From assembly GCA_020633555.1 (NCBI GenBank), contig JACKDL010000010.1, positions 1 through 64,000 of the forward strand: a DNA stretch of 64,000 bases. Direction: 5' to 3'. The notes beneath the pieces were generated by a model. It was given only the letters and a program-made list of their open reading frames with translations, was not told the DNA's origin and searched no databases. A program made the translations under genes and the position numbers. Each line of letters starts with the position of its first letter. Positions within the stretch are counted from its first letter, which is position 1. The stretch is from Myxococcales bacterium. Lineage in GTDB: Bacteria; Myxococcota_A; Bradymonadia; UBA7976; UBA1532. Of this stretch, positions 1-8,522 are shown in pieces.

Positions 1-1932
1 GCGCTTCAGCGACGGCGCGGCGGCCTCGGCGGGCGCCGACGCGGCGGGCTCGGGGTCGGCCCCCGGTTCGGGCGCTGGGCTCGGCTCGGCCGGCTCGGCG
101 TCGGTCGGCGGCTCGCTGGCCGGCGCCGGGGTGGGCGCGCCCGCCCCCCAGTCGGGGCCGCCCGGCGCGTAGCGGGCCTCGCCCACCGCCCGGTACACCT
201 CGTCCAGCGTGGTCAGGCCCGCCAGCACCAGATCCACCCCGGCCTCGGGCATCGGCCGCATGCCGCCCGCCCGCGCCACCTCCTCGATGCGCTCCACCGT
301 CGAGCGCTTGCGGATCTCGGCGCGCACGGCGTCGTCGATGAAGAAGCCCTCGTACACCCCCAGCCGGCCCTTGTACCCGCCGCCCAGGCAGTGGTTGCAG
401 CCCTTGCCGCGCATGGGCGTGACCTGCGCCAGCACCGCCTCGGGCACCCCTACGTCGCGCAGCTTCTCGACCGCCTCGGGGTCGGGCGCCTTGCACTGCG
501 GGCAGTTGCGGCGCACCAGCCGCTGGGCCATGACCGCCAGCAGGGCGCCCGCCACCAGGAACATCTCCACGTCCATGTCATCGAGGCGGGTCAGCGACTC
601 GATGGCCGAGTTGGTGTGCAGGGTGCTGAACACCAGGTGCCCCGTCATCGAGGCCTCCATGGCCGTCTGGGCCACCTCGCGGTCGCGGATCTCGCCCACG
701 AACACCACGTCGGGGTCCTGGCGCAGGATGGCCCGGATGCCCGCCACGAAGGTCATGCCCGCCTTGCGGGCGATCTGCACGTGGTTCACCCCGGCGATGG
801 TGCTCTCGACGGGGTCCTCCAGGCTGACGATGTTGGTGGCCTCGCGGTTGATGGCGTTCAGGGCCGCGTGCACGGTGGTGGTCTTGCCGCTGCCGGTGGG
901 GCCGGTGATGAGCACGAGCCCCTGCGGCCGCTCGATGGCGTCCGAGAACTTCTTGTAGACCAGCGGCGGGAAGCCCAGCTTGTCCAGCACCGCCAGGTGG
1001 GCCTCCTTCTTCATCAGGCGGGCCACCAGCTTCTCGCCGTACACCGTGGGCAGCGTGTTCACCCGGTAGTGCAGCACCTCTCCGGTGTACTCCAGGGCGA
1101 TGTGGCCGTCCTGGGGCTCGCGGCTCTTGGCGATGTCCATGCCGCTCATGATCTTCAGGCGGCTCACCATGGGCCGGTGCAGGCTCTGGGGCGGGTTCAG
1201 GATGGTGTGCAGCATGCCGTCGATGCGCATGCGCACCCGCAGGAACTCCTCGTAGGGCTCGATGTGGATGTCGCTGGCCTGCCGACGCACGGCCTCGACG
1301 AGCAGGAAGTTCACCAGGGCGATGATGGGCTGCGCCTCGCTCTCGAGCTGCAGCTCATAGACCGCCGCGTCCTCCTTCTCCTTGTCCTCCTCGCCCTTGC
1401 GGGCCATGAGCCGGTCGTGGCCCATGCGCTTCAGCGCCTGCTCGTACAGGCCGCCGCTGCGGATGACCTCCTCGAGCAGGGCGTGGGTGCTGTAGTGGCG
1501 CTCGATCACCCGCCGGATGGCCAGCTCGGGGGCGACCATGGGCACCACGCGCCGCACGCCGGCGATGAAGCGCACCTCGTCCATCAGCGACAGGTTGTGG
1601 GGGCTGGCCGTGGCCACGGTCAGGGTGCCGTCCCGGTCCAGGCTCACCGGCACCACCTCGAAGCGCTTCACGAAGTCGCCGGGCAGGCGGCGGGCCAGCT
1701 CGGGGTCGATCTCCAGATCGCCCTTCACGGCCGCCTTCACGCCGAGCTGGCCCGAGAGCGCCTTGCCCAGCTGCTCCTCGGTCAGATAGCCCAGGTGGAC
1801 CAGGGAGCTGCCCAGCCGCTCGGCGTGGGTCTTCTGGTAGCGCATGGCCTCGTCGAGCTGGGCCTGCGTGATGTGGCCCTGGGCCACGAGCAGGTCGCCC
1901 AGCCGGGCGCGGCGCTTCATCTGGGGGATCAT
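1..1932 (-). CDS. Type IV pilus / type II secretion assembly ATPase (PilB/GspE family), 3' end outside window
   Basis: Hexameric secretion-superfamily ATPase that powers pilus or pseudopilus extension at the inner membrane. The start at 1932 opens with MIPQMKRRARLGDLL. Residues about 9-60 hold two successive RLGxxL...L repeats of the MshEN/GspE N-terminal type, a domain known to bind cyclic di-GMP in some relatives. The core has the Walker A motif GPTGSGKTTT (about residue 345), an Asp box around VVFVGEIRD and a His box around HLVFSTLHTNSA. A zinc tetracysteine follows: CPQC, then CNHC about 40 residues later. After the core the frame stays open to the window edge as an Ala/Pro/Glu-rich tail, unusual for PilB. 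No stop is seen, so the C-terminus is missing. PilB and GspE cannot be separated without neighbours. Confidence 0.93.
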   Translation of the reverse strand, partial: MIPQMKRRARLGDLLVAQGHITQAQLDEAMRYQKTHAERLGSSLVHLGYLTEEQLGKALSGQLGVKAAVKGDLEIDPELARRLPGDFVKRFEVVPVSLDRDGTLTVATASPHNLSLMDEVRFIAGVRRVVPMVAPELAIRRVIERHYSTHALLEEVIRSGGLYEQALKRMGHDRLMARKGEEDKEKEDAAVYELQLESEAQPIIALVNFLLVEAVRRQASDIHIEPYEEFLRVRMRIDGMLHTILNPPQSLHRPMVSRLKIMSGMDIAKSREPQDGHIALEYTGEVLHYRVNTLPTVYGEKLVARLMKKEAHLAVLDKLGFPPLVYKKFSDAIERPQGLVLITGPTGSGKTTTVHAALNAINREATNIVSLEDPVESTIAGVNHVQIARKAGMTFVAGIRAILRQDPDVVFVGEIRDREVAQTAMEASMTGHLVFSTLHTNSAIESLTRLDDMDVEMFLVAGALLAVMAQRLVRRNCPQCKAPDPEAVEKLRDVGVPEAVLAQVTPMRGKGCNHCLGGGYKGRLGVYEGFFIDDAVRAEIRKRSTVERIEEVARAGGMRPMPEAGVDLVLAGLTTLDEVYRAVGEARYAPGGPDWGAGAPTPAPASEPPTDAEPAEPSPAPEPGADPEPAASAPAEAAAPSLKR

Positions 1933-2008
1933 GGAGGACCTCGCAGCCGGTGCCCCTGCATCGGCCGCGGGTCCCGCGGGCTTGGGGGGCGGGACTAATC
2001 CACCGGCA

Positions 2009-3583
2009 TCAGTCCACCGGCCAGGGCTCGGGGGGCCGGCGGACCTCGGTGGCGCCCACGCGGCGCAGGTTGGCCAGGAACAGGTCCACGTAGCGCAGGT
2101 CGTCAGCGATGTCGGCGTCCGGGTCCTCCTGCCCATCCAGCCAGGCCTTCACGTTCTCGCGCAGGGTCTCCAGCACCCCCAGGGCGCTGCCCACGTCGCC
2201 GTCCTCGGTGAGGCTGGCCGCCATCTGGAAGCCCACCAGCAGGTTCAGCATGACGAAGCCCTTCTCGACGGTGCCGTGGGTGAACCAGCCGCCCGCCGGG
2301 ATGACGCCCGGGGCGTGGGGGTTGGTGATGTCGGTCACCTGGCTCAGGCGCTCGCCGGTGCCGGGATCGGTCCAGCGCAGGCTCAGCCGGCCCACCCGAT
2401 CGGCCTGGGCGGGATCCACCTCGTCGCTGACCGGCATGAGCTCCACCAGGATGCCCCCGCCGCCACCGCGGCGGCCGCCCTCGACCGGGTCGCTGGCCCG
2501 GCGGCGGCCGGCCAGGAACAGGCTGGGCACGCGCACCTGACCGCTGTGCAGCCCGCCCCGCCAGCCCTGGGTGCCGTAGGCGCGGCGCACCTCGTAGCCG
2601 GCGCCCACCACCAGGTCCATCTCGACGTCCAGCGCCACGGGCACCAGGAAGGTGTTGATCTCCTCCTCGAAGACCTCCTCCACCGCCGCAGGGTTCTCCA
2701 GGAAGTAGAAGTTGCCGGCGCCCACCTCGCCCAGGGTGCGCATGAGGTCGATGTCGAACTCGGTGCCCACGCCCACGGCCGTCAGACCCACGCCCCGGCG
2801 AGCATAGCCCTCGGCCAGGGCCTGCAGGCGCTCGCGCTGCTCCAGGCCGGCGGTGGCCACGCCGTCGCTCAGCAGCATCACCCGGGCCTCGCGGCCGGGC
2901 GCCCGCCGGGCGTCGGCGAGCTGGAAGGCCACGAACAGCCCGTCGTGGATGTTGGTGGCGCCCCGGGCGGTCACCCGGTCGATGGCGGCCTCCAGGGCCT
3001 CACGCTCGGTCACGGTGCCGTCCTCGATGAGCACCACCGCCTGATCGGCGTACACCACCAGGCTCACGGTGTCCTCGGGCTCCAGCACGGTGAGCATGCG
3101 GGTCAGGCCGCGGCGCACATAGTCGATGGGCTCGCCGCGCATGCTGCCGCTGGTGTCCAGCGCGATGACCAGATCCAGCGGCGGCCGGGCGATCTCGGCC
3201 GGGTTCAGCGGCGAGTTCAGGCCGATCTGCACCAGGGTGCAGTTGGCGCCGGTGAGCAGGTTGCCGGCCACCCCCAGCAGGGCGTGGGCGCACAGGTCCT
3301 CGCCGCAGGTGGGGCGCGGGTAGTCCAGCTTGTGCTCGGCGAAGAAGCCCACCGCGTCGATGGTCTCGACCCCGGGGATCTCGCCGTCCTCGAGGATCTG
3401 CCGGAAGCGCCCGAAGTCCTGGGCGCCCCCCTGCCCCACGCCCACGGCGCCGGGGCCGGCGGGCTGGCTGGGGTTGCCGGCGGGCTCGGCGCCCCCGGCG
3501 TACGAGGCGCTGTCGTCGCCCGAGCAGGCCGCCAGGCCCAGGGCCAGCGCGGCGGAGAGGATCAACGTCGTCTGGGTGGCCAT
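2009..3583 (-). CDS. VWA-domain lipoprotein
   Basis: 524 aa. The start at 3583 has a GGAG ribosome site in CTGCAGGAGTGATCCCC just upstream. The N-terminus is a lipoprotein signal ending in the lipobox LAAC, followed by a Gly/Ala/Pro linker. A von Willebrand A domain begins near residue 135, with the MIDAS motif DTSGS, a second-site Thr in ARGATNIHDG and the third-site Asp in LLSDG, so a bound divalent metal is expected. The C-terminal about 200 residues are beta-rich and unassigned. It starts 5 nt after the stop of the upstream membrane protein, so the two are surely co-transcribed. Related bacterial VWA lipoproteins sit in the envelope and bind protein partners; the partner here is unknown. 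Confidence 0.88.
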   Translation of the reverse strand: MATQTTLILSAALALGLAACSGDDSASYAGGAEPAGNPSQPAGPGAVGVGQGGAQDFGRFRQILEDGEIPGVETIDAVGFFAEHKLDYPRPTCGEDLCAHALLGVAGNLLTGANCTLVQIGLNSPLNPAEIARPPLDLVIALDTSGSMRGEPIDYVRRGLTRMLTVLEPEDTVSLVVYADQAVVLIEDGTVTEREALEAAIDRVTARGATNIHDGLFVAFQLADARRAPGREARVMLLSDGVATAGLEQRERLQALAEGYARRGVGLTAVGVGTEFDIDLMRTLGEVGAGNFYFLENPAAVEEVFEEEINTFLVPVALDVEMDLVVGAGYEVRRAYGTQGWRGGLHSGQVRVPSLFLAGRRRASDPVEGGRRGGGGGILVELMPVSDEVDPAQADRVGRLSLRWTDPGTGERLSQVTDITNPHAPGVIPAGGWFTHGTVEKGFVMLNLLVGFQMAASLTEDGDVGSALGVLETLRENVKAWLDGQEDPDADIADDLRYVDLFLANLRRVGATEVRRPPEPWPVD

Positions 3584-3588
3584 GGGGA

Positions 3589-5109
3589 TCACTCCTGCAG
3601 GTCTTCGGTGATGACCAGCTCGAGGGCGTGCGACACGCCGGGCTCGAGGCCGGTGGTGGGGCGGCTGCACGTGGGGTCGTTCACGACCAGGCGCTCGGCG
3701 CGCACCACCCGCACGGTGGCGGTGTCCAGCTCCACCCGGTCGCCGGTGCCCAGCCAGTGGGCCAGCTCGGTGGCGCGCTCGGTCACGCGCAGCTCGATGG
3801 GCTCGCGCCACTGCCCGCAGCGGTCCACAGTGGCCAGGCAGCCCTCCTCGTCGCGCACGTCGTTGACCACGAAGCGGGTGCCCAGTTCGGCGCCCCGCAG
3901 CAGCGTCAGGCGGGTGCGCTCGTCGGTGATCTGCAGGCCCTCGTTGAGCAGGGCCACCTGCAGCCGGGCGCCCTCGTCGAAGGGCAGCGGCTCGCCGCCC
4001 AGGCACAGGTACCAGGGCTCCTGCCAGCCCTCCACGTCCACCAGCAGGCGGTTGCAGCCGTCGGGCGACACGGCCTTGCTCAGCACGGTCACCGCCTCGC
4101 CGGGGGGCGACGTCCAGTCCATGCCGGCGCCCACCGCGGGCAGGCGGCACTCGGGGCTGGGCAGCTCGGGGGCGCTGCGGGGCAGCTCGAACAGCGCCAG
4201 GTGCTCGCCCCAGCCCAGCTCGGTGATGGCCAGGCGACGCACCGCGGGCACCGCCGCCGCGCTCGTGCTCAGGGGCGTCACGGGCCAGGTGCCCTGGGGC
4301 ACGAACACCACCCGCCCCGCCACGCCGGCGCCGTCGACGCGCCAGGCGTCGCAGCCCGAGCGCGGGGCGGTGCCGGCCGGGTTGGCCTGCAGCAGGCCCA
4401 GGGCGCGGCCGGGGGCCAGCTCCCAGGCCACCGCCGGGCCGAACAGCTCGGGGCTCAGGCGAGCGCCCGGATCCTCGGCCACCGCCGCACAGTCCAGCTC
4501 CACCTCGGGGCGCAGCGGGCGCACCCGCAGCAGCACCGTGCTGGCCCGGTCGTTGGCGTACATGAGCCGGTCGCTCACGTCGGGGAAGGTGGTGGGCCCG
4601 GGCACGGGCGGCTCGACGATGGGCGGCTCGGGCGGCGGCGAGGTGGCCACGCAGGCCCAGCCCCCCACGATGGCCGCGCCGCGCTGGAGCGCTGGCGCCA
4701 CCGCGATGGGGCGGACCATCCAGGGCACGAACAGGGCCCACGACAGCGCCACCATGGGCAGCGCCAGCAGATCGGTGGGATCCACGTAGATGGCCCAGGG
4801 CCAGGGGGTGTGGGCCATGAGGCCCTCGAAGGCCGCCGCCGCCGCGGGCGACAGGTTGATGAGCGCGAACACCGCGGCGGTGGCCAGGTGCGCGGCGGCC
4901 ACGGCGCCCGGTCGGCGCAGCCGCAGCAGCGCCGCCAACAGCGCGGGGGCCACGAGGAGGCCGGCGAAGTCGCTCAGCTTGCCGATGACCGGCTGGGGCA
5001 GCACCGCCGTGCCCTTCAGCAGGTGGTCGTTGACGGCCAGCACGCCCAGGGCCACCCACCACGCGGGGTGAGCCAGGGCGCGGGCGGGGCGCAGGGTCTC
5101 GTGGGTCAT
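3589..5109 (-). CDS. Polytopic membrane protein with a large C-terminal domain, unknown function
   Basis: 506 aa. The first 170 residues hold about five hydrophobic segments. Between the first two is the signature NDHLLKG ... GKLSDFAGL, which I associate with an uncharacterised family in myxobacteria. A proline-rich linker (about 165-185) leads to a soluble domain of about 320 residues with several cysteines (LDCAAV, SPECR, DGCNR, YLCLGG, EGCLAT, DRCGQ) that may pair outside the membrane. It is the first gene of a two-gene unit with the VWA lipoprotein that follows 5 nt downstream. The soluble domain is not recognised. Confidence 0.8.
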   Translation of the reverse strand: MTHETLRPARALAHPAWWVALGVLAVNDHLLKGTAVLPQPVIGKLSDFAGLLVAPALLAALLRLRRPGAVAAAHLATAAVFALINLSPAAAAAFEGLMAHTPWPWAIYVDPTDLLALPMVALSWALFVPWMVRPIAVAPALQRGAAIVGGWACVATSPPPEPPIVEPPVPGPTTFPDVSDRLMYANDRASTVLLRVRPLRPEVELDCAAVAEDPGARLSPELFGPAVAWELAPGRALGLLQANPAGTAPRSGCDAWRVDGAGVAGRVVFVPQGTWPVTPLSTSAAAVPAVRRLAITELGWGEHLALFELPRSAPELPSPECRLPAVGAGMDWTSPPGEAVTVLSKAVSPDGCNRLLVDVEGWQEPWYLCLGGEPLPFDEGARLQVALLNEGLQITDERTRLTLLRGAELGTRFVVNDVRDEEGCLATVDRCGQWREPIELRVTERATELAHWLGTGDRVELDTATVRVVRAERLVVNDPTCSRPTTGLEPGVSHALELVITEDLQE

Positions 5110-5236
5110 GGGGGGCCTCCCTCAGTGCGGACACCGGGGAGTAGAGCACAGGCCGTGCCAGGCGCTGGAGCAGGCGCCAGCGGGCGCAGGCGTGACCGCC
5201 CGTTCGCAGTGCGACCGGGGCCGGTGTGAACGGACG

Positions 5237-6790
5237 TCAGCGTGGCGTGCGCGCCACCCGGAAGCCCACGTCGTCGAAGGCCTCCTTCGGATCGGCCGCG
5301 CCGCGGAAGGTGGCGCGGGCCTCGGCCACCCCCGCGCGCCAGCCGCCCCCGCGCACGGCGCGGGCGTCCTTCGCCCAGGCCATGCCCTTCAGCTCGCCCG
5401 CCCCGGGCGCCTTGGCCCGGGCGCTGCCGTCCGCCGGCAGGCTGCGGGTGGGGCCGAAGTAGTCGCCCACCCACTCGGCGGCGTTGCCGATGAGGTCGCA
5501 GTGGCCCTGCGCGGTGTGCCCGGCGGCCTTGCTGCACGGCGCGGCGGTGGCCTGGGCGCCGCAGCCCGCCTGGCCGCCTTCGGGGTGCATCACGGCGCGC
5601 CAACAGCTCGCGGCGCCCCGGTCCCAAGGGCCGGTGACGTTGGCCCCGCCCGCCCGCGCCGCGAAGGCCCACTCGGCCTCGCTGGGCAGCCGCCCGCCGG
5701 CGAACTCGGCGAAGCGCTTCGCCTGGGCCCAGCTCACGCACACTACCGGGTGGTCGGGGGCGCGCAGGGGCGAGCCGATGGGGACGGCCTGCGGCGCGCC
5801 GGCGGGCTGCTCGGGCGAGCGCCAGCCGGCCACGCAGGCGTCCCAGCGCGGCGGCGTGCAGTGCTGGGCCTGCACGCAGCGGTCGTACTGGGCGTTGGTG
5901 ATCTCGGTGCGGCTCAGTTCATAGGGCTTCAGGGTCGTCCGGCGCCCCGGCTTCTCGGTGGGGCCGCCGTCGGCGTGCCCGGGCACGAAGCGCCCGCCCG
6001 GCACGGCCAGCCACTCCAAGGGCTTCGGGGCCGGCGCCGGCTTGATGGGATCCTTGTCGTTGGGGGCGTCCTCGTCGCCGTAGGTGCCCACCAGCGACCG
6101 CGCCACCTGCACCTCGGCGAAGGGCACGACCTCGGCGCGCTCCCCCACCCGCACGGCGCCGCGGTGCGCGCCCAGGAACTCCACCAGCCCCCGGCGGCTG
6201 GCCTCGTCGCCCGGGCGCAGCTTGGGCCACAGGGCCACGAAGGCGTCGCGGGCCCGGGCGGCGCGCACCTCGCGCTCCACCTGGAAGCGCTTCTCGCAGG
6301 CCTGGTGGGGCGGCGGCCCCTTGCGCGCGAACCGCCCCGTGGGCTGGGCGCTCGGGGCGTCGGCCGTGCCGCCGAACTCCAGCAGGCGATCCTCGGTCAC
6401 GTTCAGCAGGTAGGCGCCGCGGCGCCCCTCGAAGCGCCAGGCCAGCGCGTGGAGCCGCTGAGCGCCGCGCACCAGCACGAACGGCCGCAGCTTGGCGTGG
6501 TAGCGCCCGGTGGTGCCCTGCACCCGCTCCTCGTCGCCCACGATGGTCTTCGTGATCACCCCGTCGGCCCGCTGCCAGGTGCCCTGCAGCCGGTCCAGCA
6601 GCTCGGGGGCGGGCCGCGACGCCCAGCCCTGCCAGCCGCCCTTGGGCTGAACCTGCGCCAGGGCCTCGGCCCAGGCCTTCGCCGGCGCCTCGTCGGGGGT
6701 GACGGCCCGACAGTCGGCGTCGAACCACGCGGGCGCGGGGGCCGCCAGGGCGGCGCCGGACAACAAGCTGAGCAGTGCGACGGCGCGCAT
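5237..6790 (-). CDS. Exported protein with formylglycine-generating-enzyme (SUMF1/FGE-sulfatase) domain
   Basis: 517 aa with an N-terminal signal peptide (MRAVALLSLLSGAALA) chosen as the start at 6790. The C-terminal about 240 residues are FGE-like: WLAVPGGRFVPG, SRTEITNAQYDRCV, HPVVCVSWAQAKRFAEFAGGR, LPSEAEWAFAARAG, DLIGNAAEWVGD and RGGGW ... GFRVAR. True FGEs convert a sulfatase Cys to formylglycine with copper. Many exported bacterial members are only structural or bind other targets, and no sulfatase gene lies in this window. The N-terminal half has no recognised fold and contains a lysozyme-inhibitor-like hydrophilic stretch I could not assign. The gene stands alone, with 127 and 74 nt spacers. 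Confidence 0.85.
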   Translation of the reverse strand: MRAVALLSLLSGAALAAPAPAWFDADCRAVTPDEAPAKAWAEALAQVQPKGGWQGWASRPAPELLDRLQGTWQRADGVITKTIVGDEERVQGTTGRYHAKLRPFVLVRGAQRLHALAWRFEGRRGAYLLNVTEDRLLEFGGTADAPSAQPTGRFARKGPPPHQACEKRFQVEREVRAARARDAFVALWPKLRPGDEASRRGLVEFLGAHRGAVRVGERAEVVPFAEVQVARSLVGTYGDEDAPNDKDPIKPAPAPKPLEWLAVPGGRFVPGHADGGPTEKPGRRTTLKPYELSRTEITNAQYDRCVQAQHCTPPRWDACVAGWRSPEQPAGAPQAVPIGSPLRAPDHPVVCVSWAQAKRFAEFAGGRLPSEAEWAFAARAGGANVTGPWDRGAASCWRAVMHPEGGQAGCGAQATAAPCSKAAGHTAQGHCDLIGNAAEWVGDYFGPTRSLPADGSARAKAPGAGELKGMAWAKDARAVRGGGWRAGVAEARATFRGAADPKEAFDDVGFRVARTPR

Positions 6791-6864
6791 GGGAGCCCCC
6801 TGGCAAAGTCGGCGGGAGCATCCGACAGCCGGCCCCAGGCCGCAACCCGCCGCACAGGGGGCTG

Positions 6865-7731
6865 CTAGCGCCGGAGCGCGAGCACGACCGCGGCCAGGGT
6901 CACCGCCGAGCCCAGCAGCACCAGCCCCGAGGGCGCCTCGGCCAGCCACAGCCAGGCCAGGGCCGTAGCCACCACCGGCTCGCCCACGGTGGCCAGCCCC
7001 ACCACCGTGGGCGTGGTGTGCCGCAGCGACCAGGTGATCAGCGTGTGGCCGATGAGCTGCGAGATGCCCGTGGCCGCCACCAGCCAGCCGAAGCTGCCCC
7101 ACGAGGCCGCCACCGGCGGGTGCCCCAGGGCCGCCGCCGCGCCCAGCAGACAGGCCGCCCCCACCGCCGTGGCCACCCCCGAGAAGGCCAGCACGTCCAG
7201 CGTGCCCAGGCGCCGGGCCAGCGCCAGGTAGCCCGCCATGGCCGCCGCCCCCAGCAGCGCCAGCGCGTCGCCCAGCAGCGCGTTCGCGTGCCCCCCACCC
7301 AGGTCGAAGCCGCCGATGCAGGCCACCCCCACCGTGGCCAGCCCCAGGGCCAGCCACAGCCGCGGCGTGGGCCGATCGCGCCCAGTCAGGAGCGCCGCCG
7401 AGGCCAGCATCAGCGGCGTGCTGGTCACCAGCGTCACCGAGGCCGCCATGCTGGTGAGCCCCAGCGACCACACCCACGAGCCGAAGTGCAGGCCGTACAG
7501 CGCGCCCGCCGCCACCCCGGCGCGGATCTGCCGTGGCGTCAGCCGCCCCCGCAGCACGAAGGGCGCGAAGACCAGCGCCGCCATGGCCAGGCGTAGCCCC
7601 GATTTCACCAGCGGGTGGGTGGGATCGGCCTTGCGGAAGAAGGGCCCGGCGAAGCCGATGGCCACCACCGCCACCGCCAAGGCCAGCGCCACCGGGGGCC
7701 GGCGGCCGGCATCATGCTCGGTATGCACCAC
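6865..7731 (-). CDS. DMT-superfamily EamA transporter
   Basis: 288 aa, about ten hydrophobic helices in two EamA repeats, the size expected for drug/metabolite transporters of the inner membrane. Recognisable stretches are KSGLRLAMAALVFAPFVLRG, ASVTLVTSTPLMLASAALL and, in the second repeat, TTPTVVGLATVGEPVVATALA and then APSGLVLLGSAVTLAAVVLAL. The substrate cannot be read from sequence. The longest frame begins with GTG at 7731, inside the divergent lipoprotein gene. A later GTG or TTG near 7680, just before the first helix, would remove the overlap and may be the true start. Confidence 0.88.
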   Translation of the reverse strand: MVHTEHDAGRRPPVALALAVAVVAIGFAGPFFRKADPTHPLVKSGLRLAMAALVFAPFVLRGRLTPRQIRAGVAAGALYGLHFGSWVWSLGLTSMAASVTLVTSTPLMLASAALLTGRDRPTPRLWLALGLATVGVACIGGFDLGGGHANALLGDALALLGAAAMAGYLALARRLGTLDVLAFSGVATAVGAACLLGAAAALGHPPVAASWGSFGWLVAATGISQLIGHTLITWSLRHTTPTVVGLATVGEPVVATALAWLWLAEAPSGLVLLGSAVTLAAVVLALRR

Positions 7732-8193
7732 GCACGCCTCGTCTTCGCCTTCGCCCTGCTGGCCCTGCTCGCGGCGTGCAGCCGCAAGCCGCCCGATCCG
7801 CAGGCCCGGGTCCGCGCCTTCCTCACCCAGCTCGAAGAGTCCGTCGAGCGGCAGGACATGAGCGCGATCAAGCCTTTGATTTCAGGCGCTTATCACGATG
7901 ATCGCGGGCACGACAAGAAGGCGGTGCTGCGCTACCTGCAGCTCCGCTTCCTGAAGCGCCAGGCCATCCACGCCTACGTGAAGGTGGTGGACCTGCACCT
8001 GCGTGCGGACGGCGGGGCCGACGTGGATCTGCGGGTGGCCGTGGCCGCCACCGCCCTGCCCGACGTGGACGCCGTGGAACGCCTGCGCGCCGCCGTCTAC
8101 TCGATGCAGCTCACCCTGGCCGCCGACGACGACGGCTTCCAGCTCACGCAGGCCCGCTGGCGGCAAGCGGGCCTGACCGATCTCGTGGATTAG
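7714..8193 (+). CDS. Small lipoprotein
   Basis: 159 aa from ATG 7714 (MLGMHHARL), or 156 aa from ATG 7723. The signal peptide ends in the lipobox LLAAC with Ser-Arg-Lys after the cysteine. The mature part (about 140 residues) starts with a helix (RAFLTQLEESVERQDM). Alternating helix and strand follow, with YLQLRFLKRQAIHAYVKV in the middle, compatible with a compact NTF2/cystatin-like alpha+beta fold of the kind common in small lipoproteins. No catalytic signature is visible. It is divergent from and partly overlaps the EamA gene. Confidence 0.75.
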   Translation: MLGMHHARLVFAFALLALLAACSRKPPDPQARVRAFLTQLEESVERQDMSAIKPLISGAYHDDRGHDKKAVLRYLQLRFLKRQAIHAYVKVVDLHLRADGGADVDLRVAVAATALPDVDAVERLRAAVYSMQLTLAADDDGFQLTQARWRQAGLTDLVD

Positions 8194-8230
8194 TTTGCGC
8201 CCCTGGGGGGGCTGGGGTACACGCACCTAC

Positions 8231-8506
8231 ATGCAGGTACATGCCCTACCCTCTCGACCGGATCCCTTCCGGGTGCCCAAGCGCCCGCAGAGCGCGTGGC
8301 CGGTGCAGCCGGCCTGCCCCGAGGCCCTTGCTGAGCGGCTGACCGAGCGCTACGGGCAGGAGGCCCGGGTGGCCCTGCGGCGGCTGCGCTGGGGCGGCGC
8401 CATCGACCCCAAGCGCTACCGCGCCACCGACGCGGCCCTGGATCGGGCGGGCCTGCCGGCGCGGCTGCAGATCTCGCTGCTGGGCGAGGCCGACACCCCG
8501 ATGTAG
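8231..8506 (+). CDS. Small hypothetical protein
   Basis: 91 aa from ATG 8231. The frame also has an earlier ATG at 8195, directly after the upstream stop. The N-terminus is proline-rich; the C-terminal half is charged and helical (EALAERLTERYGQEARVALRRLR ...). No signal peptide, membrane segment or known motif is seen. It lies 37 nt after the lipoprotein gene in the same direction and ends 16 nt before a convergent gene. In this GC-rich genome short open frames arise by chance, so it is only a candidate. Confidence 0.4.
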   Translation: MQVHALPSRPDPFRVPKRPQSAWPVQPACPEALAERLTERYGQEARVALRRLRWGGAIDPKRYRATDAALDRAGLPARLQISLLGEADTPM

Positions 8507-8522
8507 GGCGCGGCCGGGCCGG

